NCBI GenBank assembly: GCA_013285655.1
Contig: JABDHI010000005.1
Coordinates: 1-64,000 of the forward strand
Length of the DNA stretch: 64,000 bases
Source of the DNA: Bacteroidota bacterium
Lineage (GTDB): Bacteria > Bacteroidota > Bacteroidia > JABEUT01
Reading direction: 5' to 3'
Below the pieces are notes generated by a model. That model saw only the letters and a program-made list of their open reading frames with translations, was not told the DNA's origin and searched no databases. Positions 35,894 through 43,873 of the stretch are shown piece by piece (within the stretch, counting starts at the first letter, position 1; the number at the start of each line of letters is the position of its first letter). Made by a program: the position numbers and the translations under genes.

Positions 35894-37393
35894 ATGAAAA
35901 AAATATCTACACTTGTTTTATTGGCTCTCTTACTATTTGGTAGCGCAAATGCTCAAAATATTTTCGGACCGGGTCATCACATTATTTGTTATTCAACCCA
36001 TCCGGTTGATACTACCGTAGCAAGGCCGCACAACAATGCTAAGGCCCTAATACGTTCATCAGGCGATACATTAATTGCCTACATCAACCGTGCTAAGTAT
36101 ACCCTTGATATAGCACTTTATGATTATGTAGAAGATAGCACATGGTACGAAGGCGGATATGTACCACCCATACATACAGCAATTAATAACGCGTATGCTC
36201 GTGGTGTAAAAATCCGCTGGATTCATAACCCAAGTGATTCTTCGAAAGGTTTTAATGCTGCAATAACACCTAATTACGGGCTTGCACTTATAAACAAGGC
36301 TATACCTACATTGCCAAGCGCATCATACAGCGGTATTATGCACAATAAATTTGTAGTTATTGATGGAAGATCATCAAATCCAGATGATGCGATTCTTTGG
36401 ACTGGTTGCATGAACTGGGAACCGGGTCAAATTTGCAAAGACATTAACAACATTATAATTTTCCAGGATTCTGCTCTTGCCCATACCTACCTTACTCAAT
36501 TTAACCAAATGTGGGGAGATAGTGTTGAAGGTGGACAACCTAACTTAACAAAATCGGTATTTGGACCTAAAGAAAAAAACATTACGCAGCACAATTTCTC
36601 AATTGATGGCTATTGGATCGAATCTTATTTCAGTCCTGCTGACCAAACCAGCAACCATATTATCTCTACTATACAAACTGCTCAAAGCGAATTAGACTTT
36701 GAAATGTTCACCTTTACCTTACAAGCTGACGATGCTCCTATTGTTGCAGCAATTAACAGAGGTGTAAATGTGCATGGTATTATGGATCAGTCGAGCTTAG
36801 GTTATACGCCCTATACAGATTTAAGTAATGCCATGGGTTCTAATCTTTTAATTTATAGTGGTTTACCAGGTTACTATTCAAACGGTATTTGTCATAGCAA
36901 ATACATTATGGTCGACCCTTGTGATTATTCCTGGAACGCAGACCCTAAAATTTTAACCGGCTCGCATAATTGGAGCTCATCAGCGAATACAGTTAATGAT
37001 GAAAATACTGTAATTGTGCATGATTCTTCTATTGTTAACCAATACTATCAAGCTTTCCACGCTGACTTCTTAGCATTATCGACTGCAGGTGGTACACCGG
37101 TAAACCTGGTTCAAACTTGTATACCATTAGGTGTAAATGAAGTACACAATATTGATGAGGTTACTATGTTCCCTAACCCAACTAGCAATACACTGAAAGT
37201 TACACTCAACATACCGGGTAGCAACATAACTTATTCTATTTATAACAACTTGGGGCAAATGGTACAATCAGGCAAGTTAGATGCACGATACGTTAATACG
37301 TTGAATACCGATGGCCTAGCTTCAGGTATGTATTTACTACGTGTGCAAACAGGCAACACCAAAGAATTTACCGGAAAATTCATTAAGCAATAA
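35894..37393 (+). CDS. Secreted phospholipase D-like phosphodiesterase with T9SS signal (copy 1)
   Basis: The start at 35894 is chosen because the tracked 35831 lies inside a terminator stem, and MKKISTLVLLALLLFGSANAQ is a proper signal peptide. About 499 aa. Two HKD half-sites of the PLD superfamily are visible: MHNKFVVIDGRSSNPDDAILWTGCMNW (about 150) and CHSKYIMVDP...LTGSHNW (about 330), each with H-x-K-x4-D followed by a small-residue/Asn motif. The T9SS domain follows (MFPNPTSNTLKV ... SGMYLLRVQ). Members cleave phosphodiesters in phospholipids or nucleic acids by a covalent His intermediate. The two-half layout resembles nuclease- and cardiolipin-synthase-like members. Confidence 0.88.
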   Translation: MKKISTLVLLALLLFGSANAQNIFGPGHHIICYSTHPVDTTVARPHNNAKALIRSSGDTLIAYINRAKYTLDIALYDYVEDSTWYEGGYVPPIHTAINNAYARGVKIRWIHNPSDSSKGFNAAITPNYGLALINKAIPTLPSASYSGIMHNKFVVIDGRSSNPDDAILWTGCMNWEPGQICKDINNIIIFQDSALAHTYLTQFNQMWGDSVEGGQPNLTKSVFGPKEKNITQHNFSIDGYWIESYFSPADQTSNHIISTIQTAQSELDFEMFTFTLQADDAPIVAAINRGVNVHGIMDQSSLGYTPYTDLSNAMGSNLLIYSGLPGYYSNGICHSKYIMVDPCDYSWNADPKILTGSHNWSSSANTVNDENTVIVHDSSIVNQYYQAFHADFLALSTAGGTPVNLVQTCIPLGVNEVHNIDEVTMFPNPTSNTLKVTLNIPGSNITYSIYNNLGQMVQSGKLDARYVNTLNTDGLASGMYLLRVQTGNTKEFTGKFIKQ

Positions 37394-37414
37394 AACGAAT
37401 TTGATCCTATATAG

Positions 37415-37446
37415 TAAAACAAGCTGCTATATGGCAGCTTGTTTTA
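37415..37446 (+). terminator. Terminator after PLD-like copy 1
   Basis: TAAAACAAGCTGC and GCAGCTTGTTTTA form a perfect 13-bp stem with a 6-base loop. The T-rich 3' arm serves as the tract. Confidence 0.8.
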
Positions 37447-37470
37447 TGTAAGCAAACTCCAATATCAATT

Positions 37471-38922
37471 ATGAAACGCAATATCATACTAACTTTCCTC
37501 TTATTATTTTCCTGTATCGGTTTAGATGCACAATCTATATTCGGACCAAATCATCATATAGTTTGTTATTTTACTAGACCAGTGGATACAACCGTAGCAC
37601 GAACCGAAAAAGCCGTTGCGATTATTAGAAAGGCAGGTGATACAGTAGTTAAATACATTGACAGGGCGAGGTATACACTTGATATTGCCATGTATGATTT
37701 TGTAGAAGACAGTACCTGGTTTGAGCAGGGTTATATTGCTAACATTGCTGCTGCAATAAATAGAGCTTATGCCCGTGGAGTTAAAATACGGTGGGTATGT
37801 AACCAGATAGACTCTATGTATTCGCCGAATACCGGACTTGATAGTATTAATAAAGCTATTTATACTTTACCGAGCCCAACAGGTGGCAATTATGGAATTA
37901 TGCATAATAAATTTATGGTTATTGATGGCCGATCATCTAATCCGAATGATCCAATACTTTGGACAGGTTGCATGAATTGGGAACCGGGACAGATTGATAA
38001 AGATGCAAACAATATTGTAATTATTCAAGATTCAGCAGTGGCACATTGCTATTTGGCTGAGTTTAACCAGATGTGGGGAGATACGGTAGAAGGCGGAAAA
38101 TATAACCTTACAAATTCAAAGTTCGGAAAATACAAAAAAAACATAATGCGCCACAACTTTAATGTCGATGGTCATCAAGTGGAAGCATACTTTAGCCCAA
38201 CCGATACTACCAGTAATCATATTGTATCTACCATCACCTCTGCCAAAACAGAAATTGATTTTGGAGTTTTCGAATTTAGCTACGCTGCTGATGCCAACGC
38301 TATAGTAACTATGATTAAAAAAGGACTTTATGTAGCAGGTATAATGGACCAATACAGTTTGCAATATGCTCCCTATGGCACGTTAAGTAATTACCTTGCC
38401 TCGATGTTACAACTATATGCAGGCTCTGATTCACTTTTTCACAATAAGTATGTTATTATAGATCCTTGCAACATGCAAGCAGATCCTAAGGTTTTAACCG
38501 GTTCGCATAACTGGACCAACGAAGCAGAAGTTTTTAATGATGAAAATATACTTATCATTCACGATTCAACTGTTGCCAATTTATTCTATCAAGCGTTTCA
38601 TCGAGAATTCTATAGTTTAGGGGGAACATTAACTGAACAATGCATACCGCTAACCGTTAATGAAGTTAGTTCATACCATAACTTGGTTAAAGCCTTTCCT
38701 GATCCATGCAATGGTATTATAAACTTCAATATTGAAAATACAAATGAAAACTCTATGCTTGAAATATGTAACCTATTGGGCAAAATAATTTACACTACAA
38801 AAATCACTACTTCTTCAACCATACAATTAAATCTTGAAAACCAACCTTCAGGTATCTATTTCTATAAAGTAATTTCAGAAAAAGGAGAGGCGGAGGCAAG
38901 TGGTAAATTTGCTATCCTGTAA
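37471..38922 (+). CDS. Secreted phospholipase D-like phosphodiesterase with T9SS signal (copy 2)
   Basis: A 483-aa paralogue of the previous gene. Signal peptide MKRNIILTFLLLFSCIGLDAQ. Both HKD half-sites are intact: MHNKFMVIDGRSSNPNDPILWTGCMNW and FHNKYVIIDP...LTGSHNW. It has a shorter loop in the second half and a T9SS domain that reads FPDPCNGIINF instead of the usual YPNP. The first 60 residues of the mature proteins are very alike (IFGPxHHIxCY, FxRPVDTTVAR). A separate terminator lies between the copies. Together with copy 1 it adds extracellular phosphodiesterase capacity. Confidence 0.88.
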   Translation: MKRNIILTFLLLFSCIGLDAQSIFGPNHHIVCYFTRPVDTTVARTEKAVAIIRKAGDTVVKYIDRARYTLDIAMYDFVEDSTWFEQGYIANIAAAINRAYARGVKIRWVCNQIDSMYSPNTGLDSINKAIYTLPSPTGGNYGIMHNKFMVIDGRSSNPNDPILWTGCMNWEPGQIDKDANNIVIIQDSAVAHCYLAEFNQMWGDTVEGGKYNLTNSKFGKYKKNIMRHNFNVDGHQVEAYFSPTDTTSNHIVSTITSAKTEIDFGVFEFSYAADANAIVTMIKKGLYVAGIMDQYSLQYAPYGTLSNYLASMLQLYAGSDSLFHNKYVIIDPCNMQADPKVLTGSHNWTNEAEVFNDENILIIHDSTVANLFYQAFHREFYSLGGTLTEQCIPLTVNEVSSYHNLVKAFPDPCNGIINFNIENTNENSMLEICNLLGKIIYTTKITTSSTIQLNLENQPSGIYFYKVISEKGEAEASGKFAIL

Positions 38923-39011
38923 AACTTTAAGGAGCATTTTATACTTTACTTTCATTACATCCGTTTACCCATCCGGTAAGCTTATTTGACTATATGCCTA
39001 TTTTTCAATAA

Positions 39012-39033
39012 ATTTGATAAAGGGTTATCAAAT
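39012..39033 (+). repeat. Inverted repeat upstream of NHL gene
   Basis: ATTTGATAA-AGGG-TTATCAAAT is a perfect 9-bp inverted repeat 32 bases before the next ATG. It could be an operator or a leader hairpin; no T tract follows, so a terminator is unlikely. Confidence 0.5.
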
Positions 39034-39064
39034 AAATTACAGATGATCAGAAGTATAACGGAAA

Positions 39065-40426
39065 ATGGCAAAAGCAAAAAAAATATGGAAGTGCCTGTTT
39101 GTCAGTATATATTTTGCTTTAAATGGTAGTCTCCAGGCACAGGTTTACACCATAACTACCATTGCTGGCACAGGCATGGCGGGTTTTTCTAACGACGGAA
39201 ATCCTTCTATTAATGCAATGTTATACTACCCACTATCAGTAAGTGTAGATAGCACAGGTAGCATTTATATTGCTGACTGGGGCAATTCAAGGGTTCGCAA
39301 AATAAACAGCAATGGAATAATAAATACCATTGCTGGAGATGGGAAATTTTCTTTTTCTGGTGATGGAAGTTTCGCTTATGTCTCAGGCTTATGTGGCCCA
39401 ACAGGAGTATATACTGACTTGAAGGGCAATATATATATTGCTGATATTGGAAACGAACGAATAAGAGAAATTAATTCGGCCGGAATTATAAGTACAATTG
39501 CTGGGAGTGGCGCCTATGGTTTTTCGGGTGATGGTGGTCCCGCTACCCTTGCTTCATTTAAAGACCCGACTGGGATTGCAGTAGATGATTCGGGAAATGT
39601 ATTTATTGCTGATGTTTTTAATAACCGGATAAGAAAGATTAATAAAACCGGCACTATTATAACCATTGCTGGCAATGGCATAGCAGGATACGCTGGTGAT
39701 GGAGGCAATGCCACTTCGGCTGAATTATATTACCCTACGGGTATTGCAATTGATAGTATTGATGACATTTATATAGCTGATGAAGATAACAACCGGATAC
39801 GAAAAATAGACAGAACCGGAATCATCACAACTATAGCCGGAAATGGCATGAGTGGATATTCAGGCGACGGGGGCCTGGCAACTGCTGCAAAAATAAATTT
39901 TCCGGGAGGCGTTGCAGTAGACAACAAACATAATGTTTACATAGCTGACGCTAATAATCATCGAATACGTATGGTTAATGCACAGGGCACTATATCAACT
40001 ATTGCCGGAACCGGAAAGGCCGGATATTCGGGAGATGGAGAATTTGCACTTGGTGCTGAGTTAAACAACCCTACAGGCATTGCAGTAGATAATTTTGGCA
40101 ATATAATTGTTGGAGATGCATTTAATTTTAGGGTACGCGAGCTAATGAAAATAGGTGACCGGAATTTTAACTCGGGACTTGAATCAGTAAGTGTTTATCC
40201 CAACCCCAATCACGGTATATTCAATGTAATGCTTCAAAATTCAAACGGCAATAATGAAACTATTGAAATTTATAATGTAGTAGGAGAAAAAATATATAGT
40301 TCGCATTTGTTTCAAAATGGGAACACTGAGATAAGTCTTGGTTATTTAAACGCTGGTATGTACCTTTATAGGGTGATTAATGATAATACCTCTGTTGACT
40401 TCAGAGGCAAAATTGTTATCCTTTAA
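39065..40426 (+). CDS. Secreted NHL-repeat protein with T9SS sorting signal
   Basis: A 453-aa secreted protein. The N-terminus MAKAKKIWKCLFVSIYFALNGSLQAQ is a signal peptide. Six NHL-type repeats of about 55 residues follow, each with GIAVDSxGNIYIADxxNxRIRKIxxxGxIxTIAGxGxxGYSGDGG, enough for a six-bladed propeller (about 30-365). A T9SS type A domain ends the protein (VYPNPNHGIFNVML ... AGMYLYRVI). NHL propellers usually bind proteins, RNA or sugars; no catalytic site is seen. It meets the next gene tail to tail with a four-base TTAA shared by both stops. Confidence 0.88.
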   Translation: MAKAKKIWKCLFVSIYFALNGSLQAQVYTITTIAGTGMAGFSNDGNPSINAMLYYPLSVSVDSTGSIYIADWGNSRVRKINSNGIINTIAGDGKFSFSGDGSFAYVSGLCGPTGVYTDLKGNIYIADIGNERIREINSAGIISTIAGSGAYGFSGDGGPATLASFKDPTGIAVDDSGNVFIADVFNNRIRKINKTGTIITIAGNGIAGYAGDGGNATSAELYYPTGIAIDSIDDIYIADEDNNRIRKIDRTGIITTIAGNGMSGYSGDGGLATAAKINFPGGVAVDNKHNVYIADANNHRIRMVNAQGTISTIAGTGKAGYSGDGEFALGAELNNPTGIAVDNFGNIIVGDAFNFRVRELMKIGDRNFNSGLESVSVYPNPNHGIFNVMLQNSNGNNETIEIYNVVGEKIYSSHLFQNGNTEISLGYLNAGMYLYRVINDNTSVDFRGKIVIL

Positions 40427-41628
40427 TTTTGAGTAACAATTACCTTTTTAGTATCTATTTCACTTCCATCAACCATTAAAGTATAATAATACATACCTGC
40501 CAGCAACCCACCACTGGGTATACTTACACTTTGTTCTTCTTTCCCATTAATAGAAACTGTTTTCTTTAGCGTACCATTCATGTCAAACACTAATAAATTT
40601 GCATTGTTACTACTATTAGGTACGTAACACTGGAACGTAGTGTTTTGATTTGCGGGACAAGATTTACATGGATATAATTTTGCTTCCTTTCCTCCATCTA
40701 CAGAATTTGTATTGAAATTTGCACCTGTTTGCTTATTATTTGAGCTAGTTAGGCTATCCACTTTATGTTGAAGATCGTTTATTTTAACATCCTCTTGTTT
40801 AATAGCTTCTACCAATAGGCCAATCATATTACTATATGCAATGGTTTTTATACCATTATCGTTGGTGGTTACAACTTCAGGCACAATTCTTTCTACAGCT
40901 TGTGCAATGAGCCCCATTTGCCTTTTACGCATTATACCATTCTGTTTTAAATTATAGGTTACACCTTGCAAGCGTAGTACTTTACTTAACGCATTCGGAA
41001 TATTAGTGACATGTTCTTTTAAGGTAGAATCACTTATAGTGTTCCAGCCATATGAATATGCCTGACCATTTCCATAAACGTAAAACTCGTCCTGCCCACC
41101 ATTTTTTACTGCCCAGGCTTTAGTGGTGGTGTTATTTACCCAGTTAATACCCGAGTAAATATTATTGGAACTAGTATTCGAGTATATATCAAACGGCGAT
41201 GCATTCAGGCCTCCATTAACCTGTAATCTCGCTCCATTATCAATAGACGAATCAATTATCAGGTTATGATTTGGCATAAGCATTAAAATGGCTTTACCAT
41301 TGGTGGCAAAGGCAATGGTGTTTAAAGCAGGATGGAATATGCCTGATAAAGTATCGCCCCACCAGGTATAATCTGGTGTGGTTTGTGTTGAAAATATGTT
41401 TACCCCTTTAATATATGCCGATGATGTAATTGCCCCAGTGCTTTTCGAAAAAAGGGAATTACCTATTACTTGCAACTCTATATTGGTTGGTGGCTGGGTT
41501 ATACTACCAGCAGATATGCTACCATTTGAATAGAGTTTTAATTGTGCATTAGAAATGCCACAAATTAAAAACAAACCAATTGCTGTAATTAATGGCTTAG
41601 GAATAGGTAATGCCTTAATGGTTTTCAT
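40423..41628 (-). CDS. Secreted protein with tail-fibre/S74-like chaperone domain and C-terminal sorting-like domain
   Basis: A 401-aa protein. Signal peptide region MKTIKALPIPKPLITAIGLFLICGISNAQ. The N-terminal half is beta-rich and repeats short segments like tail-fibre proteins. The segment SDSTLKEHVTNIPNALSKVLRLQGVTYNLK (about 198-227) and IGLLVEAIKQEDVKINDLQHKV (about 267-288) match the intramolecular chaperone of endosialidase type (S74): strand, then C-terminal coiled coil for trimerisation. A beta domain like a T9SS tail follows (LLVFDMNGTLKKTV ... AGMYYYTLMV) and is preceded by a CKSC pair. Whether the chaperone cuts itself off here is unknown. Confidence 0.82.
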   Translation of the reverse strand: MKTIKALPIPKPLITAIGLFLICGISNAQLKLYSNGSISAGSITQPPTNIELQVIGNSLFSKSTGAITSSAYIKGVNIFSTQTTPDYTWWGDTLSGIFHPALNTIAFATNGKAILMLMPNHNLIIDSSIDNGARLQVNGGLNASPFDIYSNTSSNNIYSGINWVNNTTTKAWAVKNGGQDEFYVYGNGQAYSYGWNTISDSTLKEHVTNIPNALSKVLRLQGVTYNLKQNGIMRKRQMGLIAQAVERIVPEVVTTNDNGIKTIAYSNMIGLLVEAIKQEDVKINDLQHKVDSLTSSNNKQTGANFNTNSVDGGKEAKLYPCKSCPANQNTTFQCYVPNSSNNANLLVFDMNGTLKKTVSINGKEEQSVSIPSGGLLAGMYYYTLMVDGSEIDTKKVIVTQN

Positions 41629-41699
41629 TTAATGAAGTATTAATGTTCTGTAAGTGCCTATAACGCGCTAAGAACAAGTTAATTGTATTATGTTCTATG

Positions 41700-41731
41700 C
41701 AAATGTACCTTTTTGATTCTATTGTTCCAAT
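41700..41731 (-). promoter_or_regulatory. Promoter of the S74-like gene
   Basis: On the minus strand ATTG is followed after 20 bases by TACATTTG (41700-41707), a perfect -7 box, 72 bases upstream of the start codon. Confidence 0.55.
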
Positions 41732-41796
41732 TAGTCAATAACCCAGAATTACTAAAAATCAGTAATTTTATTCGAATTATCAGGCATTTAGTTTCA

Positions 41797-42591
41797 ATGA
41801 AGAACTTTATATTACTTATACCTTACTATAATAATTTTGAAGGCTTAATCACTTCATTAAAAAGCATCAACTACTCAAAAGATAAGTTTGAGGTGTTAAT
41901 AGTGGATGATGGCAGTAAGATAAAGCTAGATGAAGAATCAGTAAGAGTCTTGTTTCCAGAAGTTATTATTAATGTATTATCTCTCAGTCAAAATAGTGGC
42001 ATTGCAATTGCACTTAATAAAGGGTTGGAAGAGTTACATACGCGAACAGATTATATATACATAGCCCGATTAGATTGCGGAGATACTTGTCACCCAAACC
42101 GCTTTACTGAGCAAGTTAAATTTTTAGATGAGAATACAGATATTTATTTACTGGGTACTTGGTGTGAATTTACTGATTCAACGACCGGGAAAAGTTATTT
42201 ATATAAAACAAAAACCAAGCATGAGGATATTATAAAAGAAATGCATTTTAAGTGTTCCTTCATTCATCCCACGGTTATGTTTCGAAAAGAGGTACTTGAT
42301 TTTATTGGCTACTATCCTGAAAACTATCCCCATGCCGAAGACTACGCCTATTTCTGGGAAATAATAAGACAATTTAAAGGCGCATTATTACCTGAGTTAT
42401 TAGTGAATATTACTGCCAACATGCAGACAATATCGGCATCAAATTATAAAGAGCAAATCATATCGAGGATTAAGGTTATTAAGGCCTTTGGAACTAAACC
42501 ACTTTTGATTACTTATGGAGTAATTATTAGTAGAGTTAGAGCGATAATTCCTTATGGTTTAATCCTCAAAATGAAGCTTCTTTTAAAATAG
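41797..42591 (+). CDS. Family 2 glycosyltransferase
   Basis: The tracked start at 41683 overlaps the minus-strand promoter and reads an unlikely hydrophobic leader; the Met at 41797 starts the GT-A fold directly (MKNFILLIPYYNNFEGLITSL). The protein is then about 264 aa. Motifs: VLIVDDGSKI (about 33-42), NSGIAIALNKGLEEL (about 65-79) and YIARLDCGDTCHPNRF (about 87-102) with a D-x-G-D metal site. The later HPTVMFRKEVLDFIGYYPENYPHAEDYAYFWEI gives the catalytic E/D-D region typical of WfgS/WcaA-like enzymes. It transfers a sugar from a nucleotide donor and is the first gene of the polysaccharide region. Confidence 0.87.
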   Translation: MKNFILLIPYYNNFEGLITSLKSINYSKDKFEVLIVDDGSKIKLDEESVRVLFPEVIINVLSLSQNSGIAIALNKGLEELHTRTDYIYIARLDCGDTCHPNRFTEQVKFLDENTDIYLLGTWCEFTDSTTGKSYLYKTKTKHEDIIKEMHFKCSFIHPTVMFRKEVLDFIGYYPENYPHAEDYAYFWEIIRQFKGALLPELLVNITANMQTISASNYKEQIISRIKVIKAFGTKPLLITYGVIISRVRAIIPYGLILKMKLLLK

Positions 42592-42601
42592 TAATTACGC
42601 C

Positions 42602-43873
42602 TTAGCTTCTCCAATCCATTAGTACATCTATCCCATCCACATCAAATACCGGAATATTATGCACTTTCATTATCATGTTACGCTCTTGAAAAGCATTATC
42701 TATAAATATAGCCTTGTTATTTTTTACAAAATCAGCTTTAATTTCATGAGGCTTTAGATGAATAATCTCATTAAACAAGTTTTCTGTAATAGCAAATGTC
42801 TTCATTGTTTGAACAAGCTCATTTTGATGTTTGGTAATCAAAATCACCTTTTTGCCTATATTTTTACACTGGTACAAAAACCAAATTGCTTTAAGGTTTA
42901 CTTTATTGTTTATTATTAATGTATCATCAAAATCAAAGTATACAGTATCATATTCATAATCTATCTTATATCGTGAAATCAATGTTCTATCTACTACAAC
43001 CCTATAACTATTGGGGTGTACTTCAATATCATACCCTAAAGCAACGTAAACACTTAATAACGGCAAGTTAACACCCCGTGCTCTAGTTAAACACATTGTA
43101 CCCGCACAGCGGGTTGAAATTTCCAATAATTTCCACTTGCCTTCTTCATCCCTCTTTATCTGAAACCACCAAAGCCCCATAAAAGACAATTCACCATTTA
43201 TCTTTTGAGCAATATTCTCAATTTCAGGTGTAAGCTTCTCTATTTTACCAGCCACTGATATACCAGCCATTATTCGTTGGCGAGACCGGGGAGAGGCAAA
43301 TGACAATTTGCCATTTTTATCAGTTAGGCAATCTACCGTATACTCTTCACCTGGTAAATACTCACAAATCACATAATCAGTTAAATTAATATCAGCTATA
43401 TCCTTAGCATTTTTTATTAATTTAGCTCCTACGCTACCCTGTCCCTGCTTCGGCTTTATAAATAATGGGTAAGTGGTTATTTCCGTGTAAACTTGCGGAA
43501 CAAAATCATGACTATTAAATGTACTGTATGTTTTTTCTTTATCACGACATATTGCTGAAGTTTTTTTATCTGCAGTTATAATTTTGGCTTTTATTTTTTC
43601 CTGATTATCAGCAAAAAATGCTGCAATAGTATCATGGGTTGGAAATATCAGTTCAATTTCGTTAGTGGCGAGTAAAGCATTAAACTTTTCAAAAAAATCT
43701 TTATCTGTTATCATTGGAGCATTACGTATGTAATTCTCGAAAACATATTCTCCATGCCTGTCAATTGAAGAAGCTCCAAATAATTTAATATTTACGCAAG
43801 TTGATAAAGCATCATGCAGTTCAATTGAGTTTATCTCCCCTGCTGGGTATACCAAAACTTTTATCTGACTCAT
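42602..43873 (-). CDS. ATP-grasp enzyme fused to HAD-type phosphatase domain
   Basis: The N-terminal 300 residues are ATP-grasp: a pre-ATP domain (FPTHDTIAAFFADNQ), the nucleotide-binding YPLFIKPKQGQGSVGAKLI (about 131-149), YVICEYLPGEEYTVDCLTD (about 165) and the metal-binding WKLLEISTRCAGT (about 249-261). The C-terminal 120 residues are HAD-like, with motif I VYFDFDDTL (about 312), a Thr in VILITKH (motif II) and Asp in AIFIDNAFQER (motif IV). ATP-grasp proteins join a carboxylate to an amine via acyl-phosphate; HAD enzymes remove phosphate. Its start overlaps the stop of the DegT-like gene by four bases. A sugar amidation or related carboxylate step is inferred. Confidence 0.85.
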   Translation of the reverse strand: MSQIKVLVYPAGEINSIELHDALSTCVNIKLFGASSIDRHGEYVFENYIRNAPMITDKDFFEKFNALLATNEIELIFPTHDTIAAFFADNQEKIKAKIITADKKTSAICRDKEKTYSTFNSHDFVPQVYTEITTYPLFIKPKQGQGSVGAKLIKNAKDIADINLTDYVICEYLPGEEYTVDCLTDKNGKLSFASPRSRQRIMAGISVAGKIEKLTPEIENIAQKINGELSFMGLWWFQIKRDEEGKWKLLEISTRCAGTMCLTRARGVNLPLLSVYVALGYDIEVHPNSYRVVVDRTLISRYKIDYEYDTVYFDFDDTLIINNKVNLKAIWFLYQCKNIGKKVILITKHQNELVQTMKTFAITENLFNEIIHLKPHEIKADFVKNNKAIFIDNAFQERNMIMKVHNIPVFDVDGIDVLMDWRS

